A DNA stretch of 64,000 nt from Paenibacillus harenae (GCF_030812415.1 NZ_JAUSST010000001.1:1085970-1149969); one strand, 5' to 3'; shown: positions 1 through 10,041, counted from the first letter of the stretch. Program-made: numbers and translations. The notes: generated from the letters alone by a model not told the origin.

Positions 1-84
1 CTAATTACCGTCTATCACGTCGATGAGAAACAGGTATATACGTTCAGATTGAATGAAATCGAGGATTATATGGAGCAAGCATAA
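1..84 (+). CDS. C-terminal end of an unknown protein (partial)
   Basis: An open frame enters from the left edge and stops at TAA 82-84, giving 27 residues ending in EDYMEQA. It is followed after about 50 bases by a strong stem-loop terminator, as expected for the end of a real gene. The fragment is too short to assign a family. It could be the tail of a small hypothetical protein. Confidence 0.5.
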   Translation, partial: LITVYHVDEKQVYTFRLNEIEDYMEQA

Positions 85-132
85 GTCGATATCTCTCTTA
101 ATAGAGAAAATCTTGTACTTTCCTTCATGTTG

Positions 133-185
133 AAAAATCCCCTTACAACGGTTGCTGCTAAAGCAGCCCTTGTAGGGGGATTTTT
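133..185. terminator. Bidirectional intrinsic terminator
   Basis: The arm AAAAATCCCCTTACAA pairs with TTGTAGGGGGATTTTT, with A and T runs on both sides. It can end the partial gene on the left and the GGDEF/EAL gene coming from the right, so the two genes converge on it. Confidence 0.85.
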
Positions 186-197
186 CACTTAGAGCGT

Positions 198-2096
198 TCA
201 GCTGGCGGCCAGCATTTGCTCAATATTTTCACTGGTGACCGGCGGGCTCCAGAAATAACCTTGCATCTCATCGCAATTATGCTTGCGAAGGAATTCCATC
301 TGCTCTTCCGTCTCGACGCCTTCGGCGATGACCTGAATGTTCAAGTTATGCGCCATCGCTATGATGGCGGCTACGATCTCTGCGTCGCTCGGGTCCTGCT
401 GAATATCTCTTACGAAAGAGCGATCGATCTTAAGCCTATCGATCGGGAAATTCTTCAGATAATGGAAGGAGCTATAACCCGTCCCGAAATCGTCTACGCT
501 AATGCCGACGCCCATCTCGGTTAGATCGAGCAGACAACGCGACACATGACTGACGTCCATCGTCATGGATTCGGTAATTTCCAAATCCAAATATTTAGGC
601 TCCAGCCCCGTCTTATGAAGGACGGAAGCTACTTTGCTTGCCAGATCGTTCTGAACGAATTGTCTGATCGATAGATTGACGGATACCGGAATATGCGGCA
701 AGCCTGCATCCTGCCAAGCCTTATTTTGCCGGCAAGCCTCCTCAAGAACCCAATCGCCGATCTGGACGATCATGCCGCTTTCCTCCGCTAACGGAATGAA
801 GCTTCCCGGCGGAATCATACCTTTGACCGGATGCTTCCAACGGACAAGCGCTTCGACGCCGACCATCGATCCGGTAACGAGATCGTACTGCGGCTGATAA
901 TGCAAAATAAATTCATTGCGCTGAATCGCGCGGTACATCTCATGCTGCAGCGTAAGTCGCTCGAATGAAGAGTTGCTCCAGCTATCCGAATAGAGCAGGC
1001 AATCGTTTTTCCCGCTTTCCTTGACTCTCACGAGGGCCATATCTGCCTTCTTAATAAGCGTATACGCGTCATCTTCTGCATTCCGGTTCGTTACCGAACC
1101 GATGCTTGCCGTAATATGTAAGGGAAATCCTCTAAGTTCGTACGGTTCTTCAATACACTTAAGCAAATCTCGCGACAACTCAAGAAGATGCTGCTCGGAG
1201 GTAACGTTATAGAATAGAAGCGCGAACTCGTCGCCTTCCATCCGGGCTGCGAAGTCGGATTCTGACATGCCTCTGTTAAGCCTCTCGGCAACCTGCATCA
1301 GCAATATATCTCCGAATTCCCGGCCGAACGATGCATTCACCAGCTTGAACCGGTCCAAATCCAAATAACAAATACCGACTGTACGATCTTCCTCGACGGC
1401 ACGGCTAATGCTCTCCGTAAGCTTCATCTGGAACAGCGTACGATTCGGCAAACCCGTCATATCATCGTAATAAGCCATATACCGTATCCGTTCGACATTT
1501 CGCTTCCGATCGCTTAGATCGTGGATAATCATGACTGTTCCGATAACTTCCTCGTCCCTTACCATAGGCGTGCATACGATCTGCAGCTCAAGCGGAAATC
1601 CGGAACGATGCGTGATATTAATATTCGTCTGCTGCGCTTCACCCAGGAGCGCTTGCTGGAACGTATCCTGCAGCACTTGGCGACTCGCAGGCTCGACAAG
1701 ACGCTCCAGCGGCTCGCCGAGCAGCTCGGTACGCGCATAGCCGAGCGTACTGCTCGACGCTTCGTTCATTTCCATAACGTTTCCGCTGCGATCGAGCACG
1801 GCTAGGGGAACCGCTTCGGAGCGAAGAAGCGTTTCCACAATGGCTGTATGATAATAATTGTTGAAGCTGAATGACTGCCTTCGACGTATGTAGATAATAA
1901 TTGCGGTAACTAATAATGATGCAGCAATGGCTGAAGCCGTCCATCGGTACATCGGATTAGTCAATATAAATGAAATGACGATCCATACCGCAGCAAGTAA
2001 AGTTAAAACGATACTGATCGTCCACGGGCCGCTGATCGGCTCGCCTAACGATCGGCGGGGTCGTCTGTTCGTTCGATTATCCATCCGTCTCGTCAC
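198..2096 (-). CDS. Membrane PAS-GGDEF-EAL cyclic-di-GMP signalling protein
   Basis: A 632-residue two-domain cyclic-di-GMP enzyme. Two membrane helices (about 24-45 and 52-71) are followed by a PAS domain (about 85-200), a GGDEF domain (about 205-365) and an EAL domain (about 380-630). The synthase motif reads MEGDEF (286-291), so the first glycine of GGDEF is replaced by glutamate and synthase activity is uncertain. The EAL half keeps EALVRW (415-420), DDFGTGYSS, KIDRSF and EGVET, so phosphodiesterase activity is likely. The GTG start at 2096 is preceded by AAGGAAG at good spacing; an in-frame ATG at 2084 is the alternative. It stands alone between two intergenic regions. Confidence 0.93.
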   Translation of the reverse strand: MTRRMDNRTNRRPRRSLGEPISGPWTISIVLTLLAAVWIVISFILTNPMYRWTASAIAASLLVTAIIIYIRRRQSFSFNNYYHTAIVETLLRSEAVPLAVLDRSGNVMEMNEASSSTLGYARTELLGEPLERLVEPASRQVLQDTFQQALLGEAQQTNINITHRSGFPLELQIVCTPMVRDEEVIGTVMIIHDLSDRKRNVERIRYMAYYDDMTGLPNRTLFQMKLTESISRAVEEDRTVGICYLDLDRFKLVNASFGREFGDILLMQVAERLNRGMSESDFAARMEGDEFALLFYNVTSEQHLLELSRDLLKCIEEPYELRGFPLHITASIGSVTNRNAEDDAYTLIKKADMALVRVKESGKNDCLLYSDSWSNSSFERLTLQHEMYRAIQRNEFILHYQPQYDLVTGSMVGVEALVRWKHPVKGMIPPGSFIPLAEESGMIVQIGDWVLEEACRQNKAWQDAGLPHIPVSVNLSIRQFVQNDLASKVASVLHKTGLEPKYLDLEITESMTMDVSHVSRCLLDLTEMGVGISVDDFGTGYSSFHYLKNFPIDRLKIDRSFVRDIQQDPSDAEIVAAIIAMAHNLNIQVIAEGVETEEQMEFLRKHNCDEMQGYFWSPPVTSENIEQMLAAS

Positions 2097-2245
2097 GCAC
2101 CAACTTCCTTCCTCTTGTTCGAGTCAAGTGAGTGTTGGCTTTATTATAAACGATGAAGCGGCCGCGGTATAGAAATATTTACTAAAGGGACTCGAATTAA
2201 TGTTGGATAACGAAGATTTTTGTCGAATGGCTCTATTTTATTCCA

Positions 2246-2626
2246 TTATTTTCGCCCATGCTTCATTGCAGAAATAATAACGCATACCCAGCCGATAAGC
2301 ATCGCTACTCCCCCGAGCGGCGTAATCATGCCGAGCTTGCCGATATCCGTAAGCGCCATGATATATAAGCTTCCGCTAAACAAAAGGACGCCGGCAAATA
2401 CGAATCTTGCCCCGTTCAGCAGCAGCCTGCCGCCATCGATGAATTTCGCCAGCAGCGAAATTAGCATTAAGCCAAGCGCGCCATACATATGGTAACGGGC
2501 GCCGGTTTCAAAAACCTCGATTAAATGATCGCTCACTTTTCCTTCAAGACCATGAGCTCCGAACGCACCCAATGCGATGGAAAGCGCTGCGTTTATTGCT
2601 CCGATGATAAAATACTTTGGAAACAT
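2246..2626 (-). CDS. ywdK: DUF423 (YwdK/TMEM256-like) membrane protein
   Basis: A 126-residue integral membrane protein with four predicted helices. The N-terminal pattern GAINAALSIALGAFGAHGL and the later ARYHMYGALGLML are typical of the DUF423 family, and the length is normal for it. The biochemical role of the family is unknown. It is single, divergent from the DUF4190-like gene to its right, with about 118 bases of AT-rich shared upstream DNA. Confidence 0.85.
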   Translation of the reverse strand: MFPKYFIIGAINAALSIALGAFGAHGLEGKVSDHLIEVFETGARYHMYGALGLMLISLLAKFIDGGRLLLNGARFVFAGVLLFSGSLYIMALTDIGKLGMITPLGGVAMLIGWVCVIISAMKHGRK

Positions 2627-2744
2627 TTTGTTTTCATCCCTTTCGTATTTGTGTATAATTTTACAGTAATTATGATTTTTGATCGGTTTGATCGATTATT
2701 ACGGATACCTTTCATTTTAACCCTAATTAAGGAGCTGAGCCGCA

Positions 2745-3290
2745 TTGGATAACGAACATAACCAACCGCCCGACTTATCGAAGGATACTAACGCGCCGTC
2801 GTCCTCCGATCAACCGAGAGATAACGGATATTCTCCTTACTCTTCAGACGCCCGTTTTTCCGACGACCGCTCGAACGAGGTCGGGCCATTGAAGCAATCG
2901 AAGCTTGGCATCGCTTCCTTCATTATCGCTCTCGTTGCAGTCGTGCTTCTTGTTGTCGCCTTCGCCCTTGCAACGGCAAACTCGGCCGAATTCGTTGACT
3001 TCGTAGCAGAGGTAGAAGCGACCGGCGGTACAATTGCTACGCCGGAACAATTAGAAGCAATCGGCGGAGAAATTATCGGAACGCTCGTTTTGATTATCGT
3101 CTGCATGTTCGGCTCGATGGGCATTGCGCTTGTTGGCGCTATCCTTGCCTTCATCGGCATATTCGCCAAAAACCGTCGCAAAACGTTCGCCATCATCGGC
3201 CTCGTGCTTAACGGTCTGCTTATCCTTGGCGCTATCGGCCTCGTTATCGCCGGGCTGGCAATGGGAGCTGCTTCGGGCGGCATTTCCTAA
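2745..3290 (+). CDS. DUF4190-like membrane protein
   Basis: A 181-residue protein. A polar, serine- and proline-rich cytoplasmic segment (1-50) leads into KQSKLGIASFIIALVAVVL, followed by a hydrophobic segment, an acidic loop (about 80-105) and two or three more membrane helices. The order of a low-complexity head and small-residue helices with LGIAS resembles DUF4190/DUF4064 proteins, whose function is not known. It starts at TTG 2745, preceded by AAGGAG; no better ATG exists nearby. It ends just before a shared terminator and converges on sbcC. Confidence 0.75.
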   Translation: MDNEHNQPPDLSKDTNAPSSSDQPRDNGYSPYSSDARFSDDRSNEVGPLKQSKLGIASFIIALVAVVLLVVAFALATANSAEFVDFVAEVEATGGTIATPEQLEAIGGEIIGTLVLIIVCMFGSMGIALVGAILAFIGIFAKNRRKTFAIIGLVLNGLLILGAIGLVIAGLAMGAASGGIS

Positions 3291-3305
3291 ACTCATCGAT
3301 TATTA

Positions 3306-3351
3306 AGAGTCTGCCGCTGCCCAACCGGGCGCTTTGCGGCAGACTTTTTTC
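3306..3351. terminator. Terminator between the DUF4190-like gene and sbcC
   Basis: AGTCTGCCGC (3308-3317) pairs with GCGGCAGACT (3336-3345), followed by a T run at 3345-3350. It terminates the plus-strand gene. The other side has few T bases in the minus direction, so it may serve sbcC only weakly. Confidence 0.85.
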
Positions 3352-3354
3352 TAC

Positions 3355-6300
3355 CTACTTCACAACAATCCTTGTCCGGCTATAACCTTCCTTCGTCTTA
3401 TGAACCTCAAGGCAAGCCGGAAAAGCATCCTTCAGCTCTTGTACATGGGAAATCACGCCAATCATCCGTCCCGCCTTCTGCAGATCCACTAACGTGTTGA
3501 TTGCCTTGCCTAACGACTCCTCGTCCAAGGAGCCAAAGCCCTCGTCGATGAACATCATCTCGATAGTGACGCCGCCTTGATGCGACTGGATGACGTCCGT
3601 CATGCCAAGCGCCAAACATAACGAGGCATTGAACTTCTCCCCGCCGGACAACGTTTTAACATCGCGATTTTGGCCCGTATAAGCGTCATATACGTCAAGC
3701 CCAAGTCCGCTTTGCTTGCCGCTCTTCTCCAGCCTGTCGCTGCGCTCCAGCGTGAATTGCCCATTCGACAGCTCTGCGAGTCTAGCGTTCGCCGCATGCA
3801 AGATTTGTTCCAGATACTCGATCAGAATATAGCGTTCGAACGATATTTTGGACGCATTGTCGCCCTTCAGCATCTGATAGACGTCGAGTACCTCCTCCAG
3901 CTTCGCTTCATGCGATTTGACTCGTTCGGCAGCCCGCTTAATCGAAGCCGCAAGCCGTCTAGCCTCTTGCGCATTATGTAGCAGCGTCTGAGATGCCGCA
4001 ATCATGTGCTCCAGCTCGGCCCTCATGCCGGCAAGCTCGGTTTGCAGACCTGCCGTATCTGCTCGGGGCTTTCCTTGAAGCTCTTGCTCAAGCTGCGCGA
4101 TCTGCTGAGCGAGTACCTCGGCAGCCGATCGATAAGCATCGATCTGCGACTTCAGCGCCTCGCGATCCATTGCACTCATCGCTGCTAAGCGGTATTCGGC
4201 TACATCCTGGAAGCCCGCTAGCGCCAGCTCCTCCTTTAACCTCGCCTCGAACTCCTGCTGACGCAGCATCGATTCTCCATGCTGCACCGCCGCTTGCTCC
4301 GCATGCGCTTTGGCCTCCGCGAGCATGGAAGACTGCTGCTGACGCTGCTCCTGCACGCTTCTCCAAGCTAATTCCAGCGCTGCTGCCAGCTTCTGCTGCT
4401 CTGCAAGCTTGGCTGCCATCCGCTCTTCCGTACGAAGCGCCGCCGGGATCCGCTCAAGCTCCTGCTCAAGTACCGATTGCTGCTTCGTCCGTTCTACAAC
4501 GAGCTGCTGCATATGCTGCTGCAGACGTTCCTTGTCAGTCTGGCGCTTGTCCAGCTCCTGTTCAAGCTCATGAAGCTGCTGTCCCAGCTTTTGCTGTTCC
4601 TGCGCCTGCTTCTGCAGGTCGTCCGTCTCATCCTTAAGCTCGCGCCATAGCTTGCGCAGCTGTGCTTGCTGCACCTCCAGCTCGGCGGTCTCGATACCCG
4701 AATCCGCAAGTTCCGCAGCGTTGCTGTCGCGCGAGAATTTCGCCGCCGCCGCCTGCGCTCTTGAGGCGTGCAGCTCGCTCTCGATGACGGACAGCTGCTC
4801 CTTCGCTTGCTGCAATTGCTCGCGCGACGGCACATCGTCAGCAACTGCCTGCTTCGCCGGATGCGACTCGCTGCCGCATACCGGGCAAGGCTTGCCATCA
4901 TGCAGATGGACCGCCAGCATGCCCGCCTGTCCTTCAATCCATAGCTGTTCCAGCTGGTTATATTCCGACTTCGCTTGATTCATCGCGTTCGTATAATGGC
5001 TCTCGAGCTGCGAGATTCGAGCGAGCTCCTTGTCCAGCTCGATCATCTGCGTCAATTGCTTGCCCTGCTGCTGCACTCTCGACAGCTCGCTTAGCTTGTC
5101 CGCGAGCAAGCCCGCATTCGCGTTAAGCTTCTGCAGCTCGAGCTGCAAGCCCTGCTTGCGCGCACGCTGCTCGGCAAGCGCTGCTTCCGCCGCTGCATGC
5201 TTAGCGGCCGCACTTTGCTCCTCCTGCTGCAGCCGCTCCAGCGTCTGATGCTGCTTCGCAAGCGAGCGGACGAGCGGCGCAAGCTCCGTCAGCTTATGAA
5301 GCTCGCGTTCCGTCTCGCGGCGCTGCTCTTCCTTCGCCGCCTCCGCCGCATAGCGCTCCTCCGCCGCTGCCGCCAAGCGTTCCGCCTCCGCAAGCCTTTC
5401 GCGGCGGCTGCCCAACTGCCCGCGCTTCGCTTCGCAATCCGCTTTTGCGCGCTCAGCCTGCTCCTCGTACGGCGTCAGCTTCGCCGCTTTCTCGGCAAGC
5501 GCGAGGCGCTTCTCGCGCGCCTCAAATGCCGGCCGCTCCGCTTCGGATTGCCGCTGCCGCTCCTGCAGCTTCGCAAGCGCATCATGACGCTGATTGAGTG
5601 CCAGCGCATCGTTCAATGCGCTTTGGCGAAGCTCGATGCGCCCTGACAACTCGCTTCGACGCAACTGCGCATCCGCCGACTGCTCTTCATAATAAGCAGC
5701 CTCCAGCTCGAGTGCTTCCGTCATTTGCAGTGCATTGTACGACTCCTGCGCCAGCGTAAGCGCAAGCTGACTGCCTTCGCGCTGCGGGAGAGCTTCTTCC
5801 GCTTGCTTCATATAAGCAGCCGCGCCCGCTCTCGCTTCCTTCAGCTGCTCTTGCAGCTCCCTATTCATGGCATGGAACTTGGCTTCCAGCTTCTCATAAA
5901 GCTCCGTTTGGAAAATCCGCCGCAATATATCCTCTTTGTTGTCCGTATCCGATGTCAGAAGCTTACGGAATTCGCCCTGCGGCAGCATGACGATCTGGCT
6001 GAATTGCTCTTTCGTCAGCCCTACAATGGACAGCAGCTTCGCATTCACTTCAGTAGTGATGAATCGGTCTACGATAGGCGTTGCCCTGCCGTCACCCATC
6101 AACTCGTACAGCTCCGTCTTCTCGCCGGTTTCGCTTTTGTTCGCGCCTTTACGATGCTTCATTTGCCTGAATACACGGTAACTTCTACGCCCGATGGCAA
6201 AATCAAACTCTACCGCCGTATGCGTCTCCTCATCGGCGAATTGGCTGCGGAGCATGCGTGCCTCGGAGCGATCCTCCCCGCTTGCCGTACCGTATACGGC

Positions 6301-6450
6301 GAAGCAGATTGCGTCGAATATCGTTGTTTTGCCCGCGCCCGTGTTGCCTGAGATCACGAACAACCGCTGGTCCTGCAGCAGGCTGAAATCGATCGTCTCG
6401 AAGTCGCGGTAAGGCCCGAAGGCCGTCATCGTTAGCTTCAGCGGTCTCAT
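3355..6450 (-). CDS. sbcC: Exonuclease subunit SbcC (Rad50-like SMC ATPase)
   Basis: The ATPase half of the SbcCD complex, which clears hairpins and protein-blocked DNA ends. The 1031-residue protein has Walker A GNTGAGKTT (about 35-43), two long Gln/Glu/Ala/Leu coiled coils, a zinc hook CPVC near residue 520, the ABC signature TLSGGEKFNASL and Walker B MMFIDEGFGSLDE near the C terminus. The length is usual for the family. The start codon overlaps the sbcD stop by ATGA, so the two are co-translated. The coding strand is rich in CAG and GCG codons, which produces long open frames on the opposite strand that are not genes. Confidence 0.97.
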   Translation of the reverse strand: MRPLKLTMTAFGPYRDFETIDFSLLQDQRLFVISGNTGAGKTTIFDAICFAVYGTASGEDRSEARMLRSQFADEETHTAVEFDFAIGRRSYRVFRQMKHRKGANKSETGEKTELYELMGDGRATPIVDRFITTEVNAKLLSIVGLTKEQFSQIVMLPQGEFRKLLTSDTDNKEDILRRIFQTELYEKLEAKFHAMNRELQEQLKEARAGAAAYMKQAEEALPQREGSQLALTLAQESYNALQMTEALELEAAYYEEQSADAQLRRSELSGRIELRQSALNDALALNQRHDALAKLQERQRQSEAERPAFEAREKRLALAEKAAKLTPYEEQAERAKADCEAKRGQLGSRRERLAEAERLAAAAEERYAAEAAKEEQRRETERELHKLTELAPLVRSLAKQHQTLERLQQEEQSAAAKHAAAEAALAEQRARKQGLQLELQKLNANAGLLADKLSELSRVQQQGKQLTQMIELDKELARISQLESHYTNAMNQAKSEYNQLEQLWIEGQAGMLAVHLHDGKPCPVCGSESHPAKQAVADDVPSREQLQQAKEQLSVIESELHASRAQAAAAKFSRDSNAAELADSGIETAELEVQQAQLRKLWRELKDETDDLQKQAQEQQKLGQQLHELEQELDKRQTDKERLQQHMQQLVVERTKQQSVLEQELERIPAALRTEERMAAKLAEQQKLAAALELAWRSVQEQRQQQSSMLAEAKAHAEQAAVQHGESMLRQQEFEARLKEELALAGFQDVAEYRLAAMSAMDREALKSQIDAYRSAAEVLAQQIAQLEQELQGKPRADTAGLQTELAGMRAELEHMIAASQTLLHNAQEARRLAASIKRAAERVKSHEAKLEEVLDVYQMLKGDNASKISFERYILIEYLEQILHAANARLAELSNGQFTLERSDRLEKSGKQSGLGLDVYDAYTGQNRDVKTLSGGEKFNASLCLALGMTDVIQSHQGGVTIEMMFIDEGFGSLDEESLGKAINTLVDLQKAGRMIGVISHVQELKDAFPACLEVHKTKEGYSRTRIVVK

Positions 6451-7616
6451 ACGGCTCCACCTTCCTCTCGAAGCAGCGCCGCGAACGTATCCGCGAACAG
6501 CTTCTGTTTCTTCTCCGAAAGCGGTTCGCCCTTGACTTCTTGGTAGAAAGCGGCGAACAGCTCTATCGGATCAGCCTCGCGCTTTCTTCTGCCGTCGTCG
6601 TCCGCTTGCTCGCCGCTTCGCAGCAGGGACAAGCTTGCCATGCGGCGCTCCACATGCAGCGCGTTCGGATAGACCGCCCTTACTTTCTCCATCGGGAAGA
6701 GTACGGGATTATCGTTAAGCAGCGTCACGAAGACGTAATCTTCATTCACGCTATGCGTCTCTATTTCTTCTATAGAAGCGGCAATTCTGCGCATATCTCG
6801 CAGAGGCTTCAATTCTTTCTTCTCCACCGTCACCCTGCCGCTGCCATCCATCTCTACAACCAAATACCCTTTAGCATGGCTTTCCTCGGAAATCGAATAC
6901 TTAAGCGGCGAGCCCGCATACCGGATCGTATCGTTAAGTACATAATGGGCTTGATGCAAATGGCCAAGCGCCGTATAGTGAAATTTCTCGAAGTGGCCCG
7001 CGCTCACATGCTCCGCTCCCCCGATGGCAAGCGGACGCTCCGAATCGCTCGTATTGTTCTCGTGCGCGCCTGTCGGCGTAATGAAAGCATGTCCAACCAG
7101 CACATGGCGGGCCGATCCGTCCATCGATTCGGCCAATCGTGCCGTAATCGCCTTCATCGCATCATCGTGCGTGCGGATCGATTCGTCTCCGAGCAGGTGG
7201 CGAACTTGCGCCGGATCTGCATAAGGGATGAGATGGAAATGCACCTCTCCGTATTCATCGCTCAAGACAACCGGCTTAAGTTCCGGCTTCATCTGACCAA
7301 CCAAATAAAGGCCGCGGCTTGCCATCAGCTTCGTTCCGAAGTCGATGCGGTCCGGGCTGTCATGATTGCCGGAAATGGCGATCACCGGCGTATTCAAATC
7401 AATGACGATGCGCTCCAGCAGCTCGTCCAGCAGTTCAACGGCTTCCGTCGGGGGCACAGCCCGGTCGTACAGATCGCCTGCGATCACAACCGCATCAGGC
7501 CTTTCATCCTCAATGGCTTGCAGCAGCTGCCCCAGAACATGCCGCTGATCCTCCGTCATATATACGCCTTGGACAAGCTTGCCCAAATGCCAATCCGCCG
7601 TATGAAAAAATTTCAT
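6447..7616 (-). CDS. sbcD: Exonuclease subunit SbcD (Mre11-like nuclease)
   Basis: The metallophosphoesterase partner of SbcC, 389 residues. It has DWHLGK (8-13), GDLYDRAVPP, SGNHDSPDR and GHAFITP, which are the metal-binding motifs of the Mre11/SbcD family. The start is set at ATG 7616: an in-frame GTG at 7640 lies inside the sequence that forms the AGGAAGG ribosome site, which sits 9 bases before ATG 7616. It is first in the sbcD-sbcC operon, overlapping sbcC by four bases. Confidence 0.96.
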   Translation of the reverse strand: MKFFHTADWHLGKLVQGVYMTEDQRHVLGQLLQAIEDERPDAVVIAGDLYDRAVPPTEAVELLDELLERIVIDLNTPVIAISGNHDSPDRIDFGTKLMASRGLYLVGQMKPELKPVVLSDEYGEVHFHLIPYADPAQVRHLLGDESIRTHDDAMKAITARLAESMDGSARHVLVGHAFITPTGAHENNTSDSERPLAIGGAEHVSAGHFEKFHYTALGHLHQAHYVLNDTIRYAGSPLKYSISEESHAKGYLVVEMDGSGRVTVEKKELKPLRDMRRIAASIEEIETHSVNEDYVFVTLLNDNPVLFPMEKVRAVYPNALHVERRMASLSLLRSGEQADDDGRRKREADPIELFAAFYQEVKGEPLSEKKQKLFADTFAALLREEGGAV

Positions 7617-7756
7617 GCCTAGCAACCTTCCTTTCGACACGGTCCAACGACCATCCGCCTATTCCTATCTGTTATTTTACCATTCTAATCTATGAAAAGC
7701 ATACCCTGACGCTTGCCAATCCTATCTGTTCGCGATAGAGTGGACAAGGCGATTAA

Positions 7757-8695
7757 TCGCATTCAAACGAGCTTCAGATCGGCATGCTGCTCGCCTGCAG
7801 CTTCACCGGATGGCTGCCCCGCAAGGCGGGCATGAAGCTGACGACGATGCTTGCGCTCGGCTCCATGGCGGTGTCGGGCATTTTCATTTATATCGCGTCC
7901 AATTACGCCGCCATATCCGTCTCTTATTTTCTCATGTATGCCGGCAACGGGATACTGGAAATTGGTCTTGCCTTGCCGGCCGCGCGCATTTTCGTCAAAA
8001 ACACCGGTACGATGATGAACCTCGCCCATTTTTTCTATGGACTCAGCTCGATGATCGTGCCGATGCTGGCCGCCTCTCTCATGGGGGTTTCGCTGTTCGG
8101 CTCGGAGCTTGGGTGGCTCGGGATGTACGCGCTTATGCTGGCGTTGTCCGTTCTCCCAATACTGCCTGCAATCCTGGCCAAATTCCCGACTGAAGAGCGC
8201 AAGCAGGAGGAACGCATTTCACTAAAGCAATACGACGTTAAGGATCCGATTGCCTGGATCATTATTGCCGTTCTTTCACATGGCGTCATTTCTGAGCTGG
8301 CCGTCGGCGGTTGGCTCGTCAACTTTCTGGAGAAAGCATATGGCTGGAGCAACGAAGCGTCAGCGCGCATGCTGTCTGCGTTCTACCACTGCTTCATGCT
8401 GGCCCGTCTGTTCCTCGGACCGGTTACGGACAAAATCGGCTATACGAAATCGCTTATCTATCTGTCTGCCGCATCCGGCCTTTGCTCGGTTGCAGCCATT
8501 ATCGTCGGCGATCCGGGCGCCATTCTGTTCACGCTGGCGGGCGTAGGCTTTGCGCCTGTCTATCCAACCGTTATGGCGCTGCTCGTGCGCAGATACAAGA
8601 ACAACGCCGATACGGCCATTACATTCACCGTCACTTTAATGGGCATTGCCAGCGTCATCGGCAACTTCGCGATCGAGCGATCATTGACCTATTGA
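7757..8695 (+). pseudogene. MFS transporter, 5' part, N-terminally truncated and cut by an insertion element
   Basis: The frame encodes many helices of a major-facilitator permease: ELQIGMLLACSFTGWL, then SYFLMYAGNGILEIGLALPAARIFVKNTG, a central loop, and ARLFLGPVTDKIGYTKSL. The first helix and start codon are missing; a stop at 7754-7756 precedes the frame. The true gene sequence ends at 8683; the last four codons before the stop at 8693-8695 belong to the inserted element. Joining 8683 to 10078 restores one frame reading ERS then IKRLFGSG. The family resembles the sugar/fucose-permease type, but the substrate cannot be told. Two separate lesions suggest a dead gene. Confidence 0.8.
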
Positions 8696-8900
8696 ACCTC
8701 TCATGACTAAAGTCACGAGATTCTTGGGTAGTCCCTTCTAACGAAGAGAAATTTACCAAGCTAACCCTGTCGTTCCGACAGTTCGTGTAAGGATTACACA
8801 GCAAGAAGTCTTTTGCCTTCGGCAAGAATGTTCAGGCTTGCGTTAAAGTCTCGGTCGTGGTGCGCTCCACATTCTGGGCAGTCCCATTCACGCAACTTTA
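8684..8900 (-). ncRNA. Candidate omega RNA (TnpB guide RNA) at the element right end
   Basis: In IS605-type elements the tnpB 3' end and right end encode the guide RNA. Here this stretch holds stacked stem-loops: 8785-8799 (across the tnpB stop), 8767-8781 and the terminal hairpin 8700-8719. The guide would be the flanking DNA read on the minus strand from 8683, TGATCGCTCGATCGCG. The 5' limit is approximate and transcription is not shown. Confidence 0.5.
8700..8719. repeat. Right-end hairpin of the IS605-type element
   Basis: CTCATGACT and AGTCACGAG flank a two-base loop, forming an imperfect nine-pair stem with one mismatch. It matches the left-end hairpin in all but the loop. Such subterminal hairpins are the TnpA recognition sites in this family. 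Confidence 0.85.
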
Positions 8901-9897
8901 AGTCCTTTACCTCTTTGTGCTTATAGCCACAGCACGAGCATAGCTGCGATGATGCGAATGTTTTACCCACAGCCACGACTATGCGACCATACCACTTCGC
9001 TTTGTATTCTAGCATGGAGCGAAACATCGACCAGGAAACCTCGCTAATTGCCTTGGCTAACTTATGATTCTTGACCATATTGGCTACCTGTAAATCTTCA
9101 ATCGCAATGATGTCGTGGTTTTTGACAATATGCGTTGAAATCTTTTGCAAGTAGTCCGTACGAGCATTCGTGATTTTCTCGTGAATAAGCGCTATTTTGA
9201 TACGTTGCTTGTTCCAATTGCTGCTGCCTTTCATCATGCGCGAAAGTTTACGCTGTGCCCTTGCCAGTTTCTCTTCCAGTCTGCGAAAGAATTTAGGGTT
9301 GCGGGCGACTACGCCATTGGATAGAATTGCAAAATCTTTCAAGCCAACATCGATCCCAACTTCTTTGCCTGTTTTGGGCAACTCATGGATGCCCGCTTCT
9401 GCAAGCACAGATACAAAGTATTTGCCGCTTGGATTTCGTCTAATCGTAGCGTTCAGGATACGTCCTTCAACTTCACGGCTTTTAGCAAATTTCACAAATC
9501 CAAGTTTAGGTAACTTGATCTGATTATCTGCAATTTCTATATTTCCATTCGTGTAGTTGGTTTGGTAAGACTGTACCGAATTCTTTTTACTCTTAAACTT
9601 AGGCGCATCGTTTTGTTTTTTGAAAAAGCGATGGTATGCGTCACTCAAATTCCTCAGTGCATTTTGTAAAGAAAATTTGTCCGGCTCTTTCAACCAGTCT
9701 ACTTCTTTTTTTAGTTTTGTGAGTTCAGCAGAACATGTACCATAAGTTAGGCCTTTTCCTGTCTCTTTGTATGTGTCATTCCATAGGGCTAGAAAACGAT
9801 TAAACACAAATCGAGCGCATCCAATCGTCTTGTTAATGAGTATTGCTTGTTCTGGCGTGGGGTAAATGCGGAATTGGTAAGCTTTGTGATGAAGCAT
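8794..9897 (-). CDS. tnpB: RNA-guided endonuclease TnpB
   Basis: A 367-residue TnpB, ancestor family of Cas12. The N-terminal helix-turn-helix region reads [13 protein letters not shown]. The split RuvC centre is complete: [10 protein letters not shown] (Asp), IIAIEDL (Glu) and [11 protein letters not shown] (Asp). The four-cysteine zinc finger [10 protein letters not shown]...CPEC lies just before the last RuvC motif. Nuclease activity is therefore plausible. The start is ATG 9897, with AAGGAGG 11 bases upstream; upstream codons up to 9933 overlap the ribosome site. It is the only gene of its element. Confidence 0.93.
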   Translation of the reverse strand: MLHHKAYQFRIYPTPEQAILINKTIGCARFVFNRFLALWNDTYKETGKGLTYGTCSAELTKLKKEVDWLKEPDKFSLQNALRNLSDAYHRFFKKQNDAPKFKSKKNSVQSYQTNYTNGNIEIADNQIKLPKLGFVKFAKSREVEGRILNATIRRNPSGKYFVSVLAEAGIHELPKTGKEVGIDVGLKDFAILSNGVVARNPKFFRRLEEKLARAQRKLSRMMKGSSNWNKQRIKIALIHEKITNARTDYLQKISTHIVKNHDIIAIEDLQVANMVKNHKLAKAISEVSWSMFRSMLEYKAKWYGRIVVAVGKTFASSQLCSCCGYKHKEVKDLKLREWDCPECGAHHDRDFNASLNILAEGKRLLAV

Positions 9898-10041
9898 GGC
9901 GAACGCGGCCTCCTTGCATGTTGGAATATACATGAATTATAGCACGTATGTTCGGTATGAAGTATTGCGTATTCCCGTTTCCTAGACATGTATCGGATAG
10001 TTAACGCGGCACAGGGCCACGCCCTATCCGAAGTTTTCTAA

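Noticed and set aside
3993..6351. Long open frames on the plus strand opposite sbcC
   Set aside because: They mirror CAG/GCG-rich coiled-coil codons of sbcC, have low-complexity products and no ribosome sites.
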